Shown: positions 20,279 to 29,387, counted from the first letter of the stretch. The stretch is 64,000 bases of DNA from Sabulibacter ruber (GCF_017355955.1 NZ_JAFFID010000001.1:434001-498000), one strand, 5' to 3'. The notes: a model not told the origin generated them from the letters alone. Numbers and translations are program-made.

Positions 20279-21145
20279 ATGTTCCACAAACTTTTGCCAG
20301 CTCTTAAAACCAGCTGCCAGCGGGCTTGCCTTCCCCTTTTCATGATGGGCACTTTGCTTTATTCAGGATGCACCAGCGACAAGAACGGAGACAGGGTGCT
20401 GTTCCCCATTGAAAATGATCTGGAGTTGGGTAACCAGGTGTCTCAGCAAGTAGATTCTGCTTACCGGGCCAAAGGCCAATTGCTGGACCGAAATTCAAGA
20501 GATCCTAAAATCAGGGCGGCTTACGCCCACCTTGATAAAATAGTAGCCCGTTTGCTGGAAAGCGGCCAGGTGAGCTACCGCGATGAATTCCCCTGGGATG
20601 TCAAAATCATCAATGACAGAGAGGTCCAGAACGCTTTTGCCACTCCGGGTGGTCATATTTATGTGTTTACCGGCCTTATTAAGTTCCTGGATTCTGAAGA
20701 CCAGTTAGCCGGGGTTCTGGGCCATGAAATAGCACACGCAGACCAACGCCATTCCATCAAACAGCTACAGAAGCAGTACGGCATCTCCTTTATCTCCCGG
20801 CTGGTGTTAGGCGAAAACGCGGGCCAACTGGAAAGAATAATCGGCGGGGCCGCGGGTCAATACCTGGGCCTGAAATTCAGCCGCGACTACGAGCGTGAAG
20901 CCGATGACTACTCAGTGCTTTACCTGGGTGCCACAGAATATTACGCCTGCGACGGTGCCGCCGGTTTCTTTCAGAAGATGCAGACGCTGCAGAATAACGG
21001 GCAAATACCAGAGTTTTTCAGCACCCACCCTGCCCCGGCCAACCGCATTCAGGAAATACAGAACCAGGCCCGGCAACGAGGCTGTAAAACCGCTACTGCC
21101 TCCAACACCGGCTACCAGGAGTTCAAGCGCAACCTGGGTTTGTAG
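20279..21145 (+). CDS. M48 family metalloprotease, lipoprotein
   Basis: A 288-residue zinc protease anchored as a lipoprotein (signal MGTLLYSGCTSDK, LYSGC lipobox). The M48 active site is HEIAHADQRH (about residue 155) with the third zinc ligand in READDYSVLYLG. It also has the family motif NAFATPGGHIYVFTGLIKFLDSEDQLAGVLG, and the C-terminal STHPAPANRIQEIQ. These features match BepA/LoiP-type periplasmic proteases involved in outer-membrane quality control; that role is inferred from family. The next gene starts 68 bp downstream on the same strand. Confidence 0.95.
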   Translation: MFHKLLPALKTSCQRACLPLFMMGTLLYSGCTSDKNGDRVLFPIENDLELGNQVSQQVDSAYRAKGQLLDRNSRDPKIRAAYAHLDKIVARLLESGQVSYRDEFPWDVKIINDREVQNAFATPGGHIYVFTGLIKFLDSEDQLAGVLGHEIAHADQRHSIKQLQKQYGISFISRLVLGENAGQLERIIGGAAGQYLGLKFSRDYEREADDYSVLYLGATEYYACDGAAGFFQKMQTLQNNGQIPEFFSTHPAPANRIQEIQNQARQRGCKTATASNTGYQEFKRNLGL

Positions 21146-21213
21146 GCCGTATTTATACCTAGCGGAGTTTGCTTGCGTATACGGGAAAAATATCCTTCAA
21201 AACCCACTTACGC

Positions 21214-22413
21214 ATGACCACCAACTGGAAAAAAGACCTGGGCTCCTTCCTTGAGAAAGCAGATGATTCTTTTGACTTATTCATGCAGCGGCTCCGGAAC
21301 CGGTTTGGCCTGTACAAACCCTTGCAGATTGTTCCTTACCGCAGCTACGGCACCGTCAACCGCCTGTATGTAAAAGGCAGGGTACTGGCTAACAAAGGTA
21401 TTACCTCAGCGGCAGACAATGACACCCTGCTTAAAAACCTGGCGAACATGTACCGTCGGTTTGAGAGTGATGAGGTGCGTGATGCTCAGGTTAAAATCAT
21501 GCACCTGGGGCAGGAATACAAAGTTTATACTGATAAGGAAGGATATTTTGTGATCAACCTGGAGCCTAAAACTCCCTTGGTGCTGGACAACATCTGGCAC
21601 GAGGTAGAGGTGGAACTGCTGCACGCCGACATAGCTTCCTTTGAGCCGGGCATCAAAACCGAAACGCACGTGCTGGTGCCTCCGCCAGATGCAGAATACG
21701 GCATTATCTCAGACATTGACGATACTATTGTGCTTTCCTCGGCCACGGATGTCATCAAAATGTCGCAGCACACCTTCATGAACAATGCCCGTACGCGCCT
21801 GCCTTTTGCTGGAGTTTCCGCGTTTTACCGCTCTCTGCAACTGGGCCGGAACGGAAAGCGCAACAACCCGTTCTTTTACGTGAGCAGCAGCCCCTGGAAC
21901 ATGTATGACCTGCTGCATGACTTTCTGGACATCAACGACATACCGGCCGGTCCGCTCCTGCTCAGGGATTTTGGGTTGAAGCAGAACAAGTTCTTCGGGT
22001 CTGATCATATGAGCCACAAGTTCAAGGAGATCCAGAACATACTGCTTACCTATCCGCACCTGAACTTTGTACTCATCGGGGACAGCGGCCAGCAAGACGC
22101 CCCTATTTACCAGGAAGTAATCAAGCAGTTTCCGGGCCGTATTTTGTGCGTGTATATCAGGGACGTTGAACTGCCCGAGCGGGCAAAAATGGTCACCGCC
22201 ATCTCAGAAGAATTGAAAGGAACAGTGGAAATGCTGCTGGTGAAAGATACTGCTGCCGCCGCCAAGCACGCTGCTGACACCGGCCTCATCTACCACGAAG
22301 AAATTGCCAAAGTGGAAGAGCAAAAAGAAATTGATAAAAGCGATGATCCTGGCACCGTCTCTCACCAGGCACCTGCCCCCATCAGCAAAGACACCAGGAA
22401 GATAGGCTTATAG
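21214..22413 (+). CDS. App1-type phosphatase domain protein (DUF2183)
   Basis: A 399-residue cytoplasmic protein. The DUF2183 domain carries the HAD-like motif ISDIDDTIVLSSAT (about residue 170), VSSSPWNMYDLLHDFLD, LRDFGL and FVLIGDSGQQDAPIYQEV; the yeast relative App1 is a Mg-dependent phosphatidate phosphatase. An N-terminal beta domain (KPLQIVPYRSYGTVNRLYVKGRVLANKG) precedes it. I chose the ATG at 21214 (MTTNWKKDLGSFLEKADDS); the frame continues to a TTG at 21169, which would add residues without support. The tail is poorly conserved and charged. A membrane-lipid role is family-based inference. Confidence 0.92.
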   Translation: MTTNWKKDLGSFLEKADDSFDLFMQRLRNRFGLYKPLQIVPYRSYGTVNRLYVKGRVLANKGITSAADNDTLLKNLANMYRRFESDEVRDAQVKIMHLGQEYKVYTDKEGYFVINLEPKTPLVLDNIWHEVEVELLHADIASFEPGIKTETHVLVPPPDAEYGIISDIDDTIVLSSATDVIKMSQHTFMNNARTRLPFAGVSAFYRSLQLGRNGKRNNPFFYVSSSPWNMYDLLHDFLDINDIPAGPLLLRDFGLKQNKFFGSDHMSHKFKEIQNILLTYPHLNFVLIGDSGQQDAPIYQEVIKQFPGRILCVYIRDVELPERAKMVTAISEELKGTVEMLLVKDTAAAAKHAADTGLIYHEEIAKVEEQKEIDKSDDPGTVSHQAPAPISKDTRKIGL

Positions 22414-22443
22414 ACCTGAAAGTTTAGTAAGAGCTGAGATACC

Positions 22444-22479
22444 GTTTTGGGGCTGTTATAAAAAAACGAGCCTAAAAAC
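22444..22479. repeat. 36-nt dispersed palindrome, copy 6
   Basis: Starts GTTTTGGGGCTG and ends GCCTAAAAAC, 30 bp after the stop of the DUF2183 gene. Confidence 0.75.
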
Positions 22480-22538
22480 AGCTTGAGCCAGGAGAGCTGA
22501 GCCCTCTTAAGAAAGGTGCTTTAACTATTCTGGCAAAC

Positions 22539-23018
22539 TTATTTATCAAAGATGATCGCCTTGTACATGAACCGCCGGCAGGCATTGTTCAGGCGCTCGT
22601 GTTGGTCTAATAAGGTATAAAGGTTGTAGTCTTCAAAGCCGTTCTTCCAGTAATCCTGGGTGCCGGAGCCGTAAGGGTTATGGACGCAGTTGGCTCTTCC
22701 GTCTTTGCTCACGTAGATCAGGCCCCAGTTGGCGGGAAGCTCTTCTGGTTTGATCAAATCGGTGGGAACGCAAAGAAACCTGAACCTGCCCATGCTTTTT
22801 TCCGGATTCTGCCAAACTTCCTTGCTGATGGTTTGCAGGTAATAATGCCGCGAAACATCTACTTTGACTGCAACACTTTTCCCGAAGGAACCCACCCCAA
22901 CTACATCCGGAAATTGTTCTGACTGGTGTACATCCACAAAATCTCTAAAGGCGATGGAGCAACCAGCTTCTTTCAGAACCCACTTATAAGCTATTTCTAC
23001 AAGGTCTTTATGCGTCAC
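22539..23018 (-). CDS. Restriction-endonuclease-like fold protein, catalytic pair altered
   Basis: A 159-residue cytoplasmic protein that I recognise as a member of a widespread nuclease-like family (in others: PDVIGF...ILIEVKTSRSDF...NPELGMGxFRFYLCP...LIKPEELPENWGLIYV). Here the segments are FPDVVGVGSFG (37), SVAVKVDVSRHYY (48), NPEKSMGRFRFLCVPTDLIKPEELPANWGLIYV (about 71-105). The usual E-x-K of a PD-(D/E)xK site reads K52-x-D54, so the acidic and basic residues appear exchanged. I checked the codons (AAA GTA GAT). No membrane segment. It may be a non-catalytic DNA-binding relative. Family comparison is from memory. Confidence 0.7.
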   Translation of the reverse strand: MTHKDLVEIAYKWVLKEAGCSIAFRDFVDVHQSEQFPDVVGVGSFGKSVAVKVDVSRHYYLQTISKEVWQNPEKSMGRFRFLCVPTDLIKPEELPANWGLIYVSKDGRANCVHNPYGSGTQDYWKNGFEDYNLYTLLDQHERLNNACRRFMYKAIIFDK

Positions 23019-23258
23019 GAATGGTACTCTTAGGTGTTATTCTACTTCACTGAAACTTAAATAAAAGAAAACTTTTCAATTTTCTGCTATTCTTCCAGTG
23101 AATGGGTGAGGTATTCTTCACTCCTATCTGTCCGGCAAAGGAACAAAATCATTTCTAAATACCTGTCCTTTCCGCGACTCAATCTTGTTTTTGCCCTCTT
23201 TTCCTGATTCAAGGCCTGAATCAAAAATGTAAAGTCCGGCCTCAGATTTACTGCTCTT

Positions 23259-23993
23259 TTACTGCGCCAGCCAGGTTTTGATATACGTACTTCCGCCTAA
23301 CCTGCTCATGGCACGGGCAATGTTCCTACGCCGCCTCAGGGTATAGCCCGAGGGTTTGGCAGCCGAGTACCGGATTGGGTTAGGAAGAACTGCCGCCAAC
23401 AAAGCAGCCTGCTGCCTGCCCACTTCCTTTGGGGAACATTTGAAGTAAACCTTACTGGCGGCATGCACGCCAAATACATGGTCTCCCATTTCAGCTATGT
23501 TCAGGTATACCTCCATTATGCGTTCTTTGCCCCACAGGAGCTCGATCATGAAAGTAAAGTACATCTCCACCCCTTTTCTGAGATAACTGCGCCCGTGCCA
23601 GAGAAATACGTTTTTAGCTACCTGCTGGCTGATGGTACTCCCTCCAATGGTCTTCTTGCTGGAGAGGTTCCGCTGGAAAGCTTGCTTGATGGCTTTGAAA
23701 TCAAAGCCGTTATGCGTTAAAAATAGCTGGTCCTCGGCGGCAATCACGGCCAGGGGCAAGTGCAATGACATGTCTTCCAGTTCCACAAACTGGTGCTGGA
23801 TAACGTCTACCTTCTCGGTTTTAGGTGATGGTTCAGACCGTTTCAGCATCATGTGCAACGTCACCGGCGGATCTATCCATCTATAGGTGAGCACCCACAA
23901 GACCGTTACCAGAAAAAGCACAAGGCAAAGCTTCAGGAAAAGCCAGCGGGCCTCGGCCCAGGTAAAAGGAACTTGGATCTGCTTATTTGCCAT
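23259..23993 (-). CDS. mtgA: Monofunctional peptidoglycan glycosyltransferase
   Basis: Polymerises lipid II into glycan strands at the outer face of the inner membrane. The 244-residue protein has one N-terminal membrane anchor (WLFLKLCLVLFLVTVLWVLTYRW) and a GT51 domain with the first catalytic motif EDQLFLTHNGFDFKAIKQAF, then GGSTISQQVAKNVFLWHGRS, YLRKGVEMYFTFMIELLWGKERIMEVYLNIAEMGDHVFGVHAAS and the QAALLAAVLPNPIRYS motif. No transpeptidase domain follows, so it is MtgA rather than a class A PBP. Start chosen at ATG 23993 (MANKQIQVPFTW); TTG at 24005 would only add four residues. Length normal. Confidence 0.94.
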   Translation of the reverse strand: MANKQIQVPFTWAEARWLFLKLCLVLFLVTVLWVLTYRWIDPPVTLHMMLKRSEPSPKTEKVDVIQHQFVELEDMSLHLPLAVIAAEDQLFLTHNGFDFKAIKQAFQRNLSSKKTIGGSTISQQVAKNVFLWHGRSYLRKGVEMYFTFMIELLWGKERIMEVYLNIAEMGDHVFGVHAASKVYFKCSPKEVGRQQAALLAAVLPNPIRYSAAKPSGYTLRRRRNIARAMSRLGGSTYIKTWLAQ

Positions 23994-24113
23994 AACTAAA
24001 CGCAAGCGGCCAGTAAAAAGATGAAGGTGCTATGACAAAAATATAGAAATAGTGGCAGTATGTAGAAAGGCTTCTTAAATTAGTAGAAACTATCCGTCTA
24101 TTGAATAATTACC

Positions 24114-24749
24114 ATGAGCAGATTTTTACCCCTATTTCCATTGAATATTGTAGTATTTCCGGGGGAAAAACTCAATCTGCACATCTTTGAACCCAGGTAC
24201 CGGCAACTCATCATGGAATGCCTTACCTATGATACCACCTTCGGGATTCCCGTGTACCTGGAAAACGGAATTGGGGAATACGGCACCGAGATCAAGATCC
24301 TAAGCCTGGAAAAGAAATACCTGGGGGGCGAAATGGACATCAAAACCAAAGGCTTGGGTATTTTCAAAATCAAGGAGTTCCAGAAACAGGTACCGGGCAG
24401 ATTGTACTCGGGCGGTGAGATTGAAGACGTGAAGCTGGTACATGACGATGAACCACTCCAGCGGATTCAGATCATAGAATTGCTGCGCCAGTTGTATACG
24501 GCCCTGGGTATTCAGTCGCTAATGATCAAACTGAAAGACAACTTTCAGTCGTATGAAGTAGCCCATCACCTGGGTTTTACCACCCAGCAGGAGTATGCGC
24601 TACTGCAGTGCGTGAAAGAAAGCGACCGTTTGGAGATCATCCTGGAGCACCTTACCCGTATTGTGCCGGTGGTTCTGGAGACAGAGCGCTTGAAAGAACG
24701 CGTGAAACTGAACGGGCATTTCAAGAACCTGGTCCCCCCAAACTTTTGA
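24114..24749 (+). CDS. LON substrate-binding domain protein
   Basis: A 211-residue cytoplasmic protein consisting of a Lon N-terminal-like (PUA-fold) domain without ATPase or protease: FLPLFPLNIVVFPGEKLNLHIFEPRYRQLIMECL is the diagnostic start. The protein ends in helices (QSYEVAHHLGFTTQQEYALLQCVKESDRLEIILEHL) like the helical part of the Lon N-domain. Substrate recognition in the absence of its protease is unknown. ATG at 24114 is well placed. The next gene on the strand starts 47 bp after its stop. Confidence 0.92.
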   Translation: MSRFLPLFPLNIVVFPGEKLNLHIFEPRYRQLIMECLTYDTTFGIPVYLENGIGEYGTEIKILSLEKKYLGGEMDIKTKGLGIFKIKEFQKQVPGRLYSGGEIEDVKLVHDDEPLQRIQIIELLRQLYTALGIQSLMIKLKDNFQSYEVAHHLGFTTQQEYALLQCVKESDRLEIILEHLTRIVPVVLETERLKERVKLNGHFKNLVPPNF

Positions 24750-24795
24750 GCAGCCTTTAGAGTATGAATGATTGCGGAAAACCGCATGTAACGAA

Positions 24796-26037
24796 ATGCT
24801 CTTAGAAATTGCCTTATTTCTGTTTGTCTGTTTCTGTACCTGGATACTCTGGGCCTATTTGCGCGAACGCAAATACCGGAAAAAACCATTCTACAACCTG
24901 GCAGAAATTGGCTGGCGCACCATTCAGGCGCCTGACATCTCGCAAAGAATTCATTCCATGGCTTTGGTGGGTGACTTGGGGAACAACAGTTCCCCGGCAG
25001 ATGACCCGGTATTGCAATCTATCCTGCACTGGAAAAAGGAAGCCGGGGCAAACAGTTCTATTATCTTCCTGGGCGATAACATCTACCCTACCGGGCTGCC
25101 TCCGGTAAACAGCTATAAGCATACGGCCGCGGTCAATAAACTCCAGAACCAGTTAGACGTCTTCAAGGATTACAAGGGCAAAGTAGTCTACCTGAGCGGA
25201 AACCATGACTGGAACAAAGGTCGCCGGGACGGGTATGAATATGTACTCCGGCAAGAGAAGTTTGTCATTGATACCTTGCAGGATGAACAGGCCTATCTGC
25301 CCCGCGGAGGCTGCCTGGGTCCCGTTTCCTGGGAAATCAATGAGCAATTGCTGCTGATCGTGATCAACTCACAGTGGTGGGTGCAATTAGGCTATAGACC
25401 TCTGGAACGTTCGCCGGGTGACCCCTATCGCATACCTAAGGACTTCTTCCCTGCGCTTGATAAACTTATCAAAGAAAACCGGCATAGGTTTATTGTCATT
25501 GCGGGCCACCACCCGCTTTACAGCAACGCCTTGCACGGCGGAAATTTTACGGTGAAGCAGCATCTGTTCCCGTTGACATTTATCAATAAGCGGGCGCTGA
25601 TTCCTTTGCCCTTGGCTGGCACTATCTACAGAATCTACCGCAAATACATTGGAGCGCATGAAGACATGTCTTACCCGCCTTTTAGGAAATTCAGGCGAAG
25701 AATGCTTAGGGTCCTTCACCAATACAAAGACATCTTTTATGTGGCGGGCCATGACCACAACCTGCAGTACTTCCAGGTAAAAGGAAACCATTACGCGGTG
25801 AGCGGGTCTGCAAGTAAAACCAATTTTGTGGCCAAGGGCGGAAAAGCTTCTTTCGCGCACGAGAGCAAAGGCTTTATGGTGCTGGACCAGTACGCCGATG
25901 GCAGTATTTGGCTGAGGGTGCTGGAGCCTTCTGCTACCATAGGCGAAGTCCCTTTGCTGGCTTTTCAGAAATGTATTTACAAGGGCACTCCCCTTACTCC
26001 ACCGTCACCTTCGGCAGTACCACCCGCAGGCTCCTAG
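24796..26037 (+). CDS. Membrane-anchored metallophosphoesterase
   Basis: A 413-residue calcineurin-like phosphoesterase with an N-terminal membrane anchor (MLLEIALFLFVCFCTWILWAYL). Metal-binding motifs are in order: ALVGDLGNNS, FLGDNIYPTGLP, LSGNHDWNKG, IAGHHPLYSN and VAGHDHNLQYF. The fold is the acid phosphatase/purple-like class common in Bacteroidota, with the catalytic domain probably periplasmic. I prefer the ATG at 24796; the open frame reaches back to a TTG at 24772. Its last 44 bp overlap the end of the convergent lipid kinase gene, so both transcripts run through each other's coding end. Confidence 0.92.
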   Translation: MLLEIALFLFVCFCTWILWAYLRERKYRKKPFYNLAEIGWRTIQAPDISQRIHSMALVGDLGNNSSPADDPVLQSILHWKKEAGANSSIIFLGDNIYPTGLPPVNSYKHTAAVNKLQNQLDVFKDYKGKVVYLSGNHDWNKGRRDGYEYVLRQEKFVIDTLQDEQAYLPRGGCLGPVSWEINEQLLLIVINSQWWVQLGYRPLERSPGDPYRIPKDFFPALDKLIKENRHRFIVIAGHHPLYSNALHGGNFTVKQHLFPLTFINKRALIPLPLAGTIYRIYRKYIGAHEDMSYPPFRKFRRRMLRVLHQYKDIFYVAGHDHNLQYFQVKGNHYAVSGSASKTNFVAKGGKASFAHESKGFMVLDQYADGSIWLRVLEPSATIGEVPLLAFQKCIYKGTPLTPPSPSAVPPAGS

Positions 26038-26884
26038 GCTGCACGGTGAATTTGATTTCTTCCCCAAGTTCCTCTGGCTCGCCATCTATCTGGGTTACTT
26101 CCTTGGCGTGGTTCAGGATGGTGGCAGTCCGGCAACTGAACCTGTGGGTGTACACAGACCCGTCAATGGTATCGGTATACAAGCGGTACAGAATGCCCAG
26201 GCTGGAAGCTTTGGGAAATGGCTCCAGGATACAAATCTCAAAATGACCATCATTGATGACGCCGGTAGGGTTAATGGTGGCGTTGCTCCCGAACGCTTTG
26301 GCATTGGTAACGGAGATCATAAAAGCTTCGCCCTCAAAAACGGTTTTGTCATCGGTGATGATGGTGTATTTCTTGGGTACGTACCCCATGAACTCCTGCA
26401 TGGCAATCCAGGCGTATGCTCCCGGCCCCCGGGTCTCTCCGCTGCAGAAGCGTTTTACCACCAGGGCATTAAAGCCCATGTCGCAGATATGGATGGAAAG
26501 CAGGCCATTCACATCAAGGGTATCAATGGGCATGATGGTATGATCGGCCAACAGATGGAGGGCTTCATTGTAGTCCTGCGGAACCCCGATGTCTTTTGAT
26601 AATCCGTTGCCGGAGCCCTGGGGTATGATAGCCAAAGCCGCGTCTGTCCTGATGATGGATTTAGCCACAAGACTTACGGTTCCGTCGCCCCCTACAGCAC
26701 AGACAATCTCGGGTTGGTAGGCAGCAATATGCTTTTTCAGTTTCTCTTCGTCTTTCTCCCCGGTGGTAGTGAATATTTCGTTTGGAAGCTTTTGCTCACG
26801 GCAGAAGGATTTGATGTCTTCTACCAGTTCTTCCTTATCAATGTCACCAGAGATGGGGTTTATAACGAAAAGTATCTTAGCCAT
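25994..26884 (-). CDS. Diacylglycerol kinase family lipid kinase
   Basis: A 296-residue cytoplasmic lipid kinase of the DAGK/YegS type. It has NPISGDIDKEELVEDIKSF at the start, the ATP-binding GGDGTVSLVAKSI (about residue 62) and PQGSGNGLSKDIGVP, followed by the beta-rich second domain with IHICDMGFNALVVK. The conserved final-domain PFPKASSLGILYRLYTD and DGEPEELGEEIKF are present. It phosphorylates a lipid such as diacylglycerol; the exact substrate is unknown. It overlaps the convergent metallophosphoesterase gene by 44 bp at the 3' end. Confidence 0.94.
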   Translation of the reverse strand: MAKILFVINPISGDIDKEELVEDIKSFCREQKLPNEIFTTTGEKDEEKLKKHIAAYQPEIVCAVGGDGTVSLVAKSIIRTDAALAIIPQGSGNGLSKDIGVPQDYNEALHLLADHTIMPIDTLDVNGLLSIHICDMGFNALVVKRFCSGETRGPGAYAWIAMQEFMGYVPKKYTIITDDKTVFEGEAFMISVTNAKAFGSNATINPTGVINDGHFEICILEPFPKASSLGILYRLYTDTIDGSVYTHRFSCRTATILNHAKEVTQIDGEPEELGEEIKFTVQPRSLRVVLPKVTVE

Positions 26885-26920
26885 GATCTACTACTTGATT
26901 TAGAAACCTTATCAATATAC

Positions 26921-26956
26921 GTTTTAAGCTTGATTTCCCAGAATCGGCTTAAAAAC
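26921..26956. repeat. 36-nt dispersed palindrome, copy 7
   Basis: Starts GTTTTAAGCTTG and ends GGCTTAAAAAC; it lies 36 bp upstream of the lipid kinase start codon, so this copy is in a 5' region. Confidence 0.75.
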
Positions 26957-27659
26957 AGGTGGAAGTTAAATATTAGCCTTTCAGGAACTCCGCTGGGCAA
27001 GGTAGCCGCAATTGCTTGTTCAAGTTCAGATATACGGTTTGCGGGGTTGGGAGTCGTCTAGAAAAACTCCGACCCACTTCCTCCTCCGCTTTCAGCCAAA
27101 TCTGCATCACGCCCAGGATAGCTCTTGGATCATATCCTGCTCGGGAAATAAACTTAACAGGCAACCGATCATACTCCAGCTCGATTTCTCAGCCGTATGT
27201 TATGCCTACCTCTGAACAATCTCCTTTATTTTACCTGCTGCTATTAAATACCATATTGTTGTGCCAATTGCGGAGCTGTTTGCAAGCCTAGGGCAATCTC
27301 CTGCCCGGTGCTTATATAAATTGCTAAGTCTCCCTGGCCACGGGATAATATTCACTGCTACACCAATAGGTGATCAAGGAAAAAGCTGCAAACAGCAACC
27401 CTTCCGCATAATGTATCGCTCCTCTCATATTTGCAATTTTTCAAGCCTTTCCAAAGTTCTACCTACAAAGCATTGTTTGCTCAGAAGCAGGAATTTGCTT
27501 AAAAGAACGGCTTAAACGAGACATGGTTGCGTGATTTACGGACAGGTCCTAAAAGATTAAGTCTTTCTATATACCGTTTTCTATATCATTTTTGATTGTA
27601 CATACGTAAGAAGCCCTATGAAGCCATAAGGCCAATACCAATACTATAAGACAAGCAAA
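26957..27659. other. Gene-free region upstream of a small membrane gene
   Basis: About 700 bp with only short open frames in several phases and no recognisable protein, tRNA or terminator. I see nothing I can support beyond the palindrome at its left edge and the probable promoter of the next gene at its right edge. Confidence 0.5.
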
Positions 27660-27866
27660 ATGAACCTGAAAAGAACTTTCGGCGCCATTCTGACAACCCT
27701 AGGGATTGTGGGCGTCATTTGGGGAGCATATGCCTTCCTGTCCGGTGGCGGATCGGTGGGTGACGTATCAGTGAGCCAGTTTTCTGCAGCGGTTCCGTTT
27801 GTGGTAGGTCTCATCTTTTTGTTCACCGGAATAAGCCTGGTGAAAGCTACCAAAGACACTGCCTGA
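27660..27866 (+). CDS. Small two-helix membrane protein
   Basis: A 68-residue protein with two predicted membrane helices (FGAILTTLGIVGVIWGAYAFL and AVPFVVGLIFLFTGISLV) joined by a polar loop (SGGGSVGDVSVSQ). It resembles the small DUF3185-like proteins common in Bacteroidota, of unknown role. ATG at 27660 follows a run of purines. A very strong hairpin terminator lies 18 bp downstream, which supports expression as a separate unit. Confidence 0.8.
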   Translation: MNLKRTFGAILTTLGIVGVIWGAYAFLSGGGSVGDVSVSQFSAAVPFVVGLIFLFTGISLVKATKDTA

Positions 27867-27883
27867 AATAACCACCACCCTTA

Positions 27884-27926
27884 AAACAGCAGAAGCCGAT
27901 CCTTTAAAGATCGGCTTCTGCTGTTT
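27884..27926. terminator. Long perfect hairpin between convergent genes
   Basis: Perfect 18-bp stem (27884-27901 with 27909-27926), outer bases AAACAGCAGAAGCC. It lies between the small membrane gene and the L,D-transpeptidase gene and can serve both strands. Confidence 0.92.
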
Positions 27927-27944
27927 AGGAAGAATTTGAAATTA

Positions 27945-28760
27945 TTACTTGCTTAAAAGTTTAGCCTGCTTGGCAAGAATTTCCTGTTCAAAGTTTTTGA
28001 TGGCGTTGTCAGCATCCAGGTAAGCGGAGGTGTAGTTCTGAGACTGCGCATCAATGTACAGGCAAGTACCACCTTTGATCAACTGAATCACTTTTGAGGA
28101 GATTTCGGTTGGCAAGGCAGGGCATCCGTGGCTACGGCCCAACCGCCCGTGTTGCTTAATGAAGGAGTCGCTTACGTAATTTGCACCGTGTACAACAACC
28201 GCTCTGGATTTGGCATTGGTGTTAAAACCCTTATCCAACCCGCTCAACTTCAAAGACAACCCGTGCTTGCCGGTATAGGTGTTTTCGGTTACATAAAATC
28301 CCAGGCTACTCATGTGTGAGTTTACCAGGTTAGAGAATTTAACCGCTCTGTCTGCCCCAGACCCTTCACCATGGGCTACCAGGCTGCGGTACAGAACTTT
28401 CTTTTTATCCATGTCAATCACCCAAAAGCGTCTCTCGCGGCTAGACTTATTGAAGTCAATCACCGTCAGAAGGCTTTTATTGCGATTTAATTTATTCTTC
28501 TGTTTAAGGTTGAAATAACCTGTTGCTGCTCTTCTAAATACATCAAAGCTTAAACCTGCTTTCTTCAAATCTGCCTCATCATAGAGATTGTCCAGATAGT
28601 CCTCAAAAGAATCTCTGGCAGAAGTCACTTCAGCAACCGGGGTAGTTGTAGCTACTGAAGCAGTATCAGGCTCTATTTTTCCGTTTAATGAGATGCTATG
28701 TGCAGGTATTTCGAAAGACAATAATGCGATGAAGGAAAAGGCAAAAAACTTTCTTTTCAT
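27945..28760 (-). CDS. Murein L,D-transpeptidase catalytic domain protein
   Basis: A 271-residue exported protein (signal MKRKFFAFSFIALLSFEIPAHS) of the Bacteroidota YkuD-like family. The catalytic region contains VIDFNKSSRERRFWVIDMDKKKVLYRSLVAHGEG, GLDKGFNTNAKSRAVVVHGANYVS and SHGCPALP with the nucleophilic cysteine (about residue 216), matching the H..SHGC core of L,D-transpeptidases. The expected role is 3,3 cross-linking of peptidoglycan or attaching proteins to it, in the periplasm; the exact reaction is not shown by sequence. It stands alone. Confidence 0.9.
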   Translation of the reverse strand: MKRKFFAFSFIALLSFEIPAHSISLNGKIEPDTASVATTTPVAEVTSARDSFEDYLDNLYDEADLKKAGLSFDVFRRAATGYFNLKQKNKLNRNKSLLTVIDFNKSSRERRFWVIDMDKKKVLYRSLVAHGEGSGADRAVKFSNLVNSHMSSLGFYVTENTYTGKHGLSLKLSGLDKGFNTNAKSRAVVVHGANYVSDSFIKQHGRLGRSHGCPALPTEISSKVIQLIKGGTCLYIDAQSQNYTSAYLDADNAIKNFEQEILAKQAKLLSK

Positions 28761-28892
28761 TTCTTATTTCTTTACAAGTGCCACTATAGAAACCCTAATC
28801 CTTTCTACTTTTGTTCCCGGGTACCTGAATATACCCTTAATATATCGCTACAAATTTAAAAAACAAGCAGTTAACAACTGCAAAATTTATTA

Positions 28893-29315
28893 ATGTACCT
28901 ACACATGTTTGTAAATCTTAGCAAATTTAAAAAGAACCTTCGGGTTTCTTTGGCAACTTTGCTTATAGCTATTGCTGGTACCTCCTGCTCTTCTGATCAG
29001 AAGTTCAACTTCAACTCAGATTCCTGGAAGGCAGATCAGGATGGCTGCAAAGGAGAACGCGTTAAGCTAAAACCGCAACTGGAAGAGATCAGGTTGAAAC
29101 TGATTGGTCTGCGGGAGCCCACCATAAGAGGTTTGTTTGGCAAGCCAGATTCTGAGGAACTGCTGCAGCGCAGCAATAAAATATATATCTATTACATCAC
29201 TCCCGGACCTAAATGCACTACGGCTGGGCAGGCGGGCAACGCCGTCAAAAATGCCCTGGCCATCAGAATTGATGCTTTGGGGAAAGTACGGGAAGCCAAC
29301 ATTTTTGCCGAGTAA
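28893..29315 (+). CDS. Small lipoprotein, BamE/SmpA-like
   Basis: A 140-residue predicted lipoprotein (LATLLIAIAGTSCSSDQ, cysteine after AGTS). The mature part contains GLREPTIRGLFGKPDSEELLQRSNKIYIYYI, reminiscent of the GxxxxxVxxxLGxPD hook of SmpA/BamE-type proteins. I do not claim BamE identity. Two ATGs are possible, at 28893 and 28905; the longer adds MYLH. It ends at a convergent terminator. Confidence 0.7.
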   Translation: MYLHMFVNLSKFKKNLRVSLATLLIAIAGTSCSSDQKFNFNSDSWKADQDGCKGERVKLKPQLEEIRLKLIGLREPTIRGLFGKPDSEELLQRSNKIYIYYITPGPKCTTAGQAGNAVKNALAIRIDALGKVREANIFAE

Positions 29316-29330
29316 TTTGAAAAACTGCCT

Positions 29331-29371
29331 AAAAAAAGAAAGCCATTCTCCCAAAAGAAGAACGGCTTTCT
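29331..29371. terminator. Terminator between convergent genes
   Basis: AGAAAGCC (29337-29344) pairs with GGCTTTCT (29364-29371), extended inside by TTCT/AGAA, with a preceding A-run and so usable on the reverse strand as well. Confidence 0.75.
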
Positions 29372-29387
29372 AGGCAAGCGTCAAACC

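Noticed and set aside
27012..27291. Overlapping short frames of 63-91 residues in the 27.0-27.3 kb gap
   Set aside because: Three phases open at once in a low-complexity stretch, no domain, no start signal; more likely non-coding.
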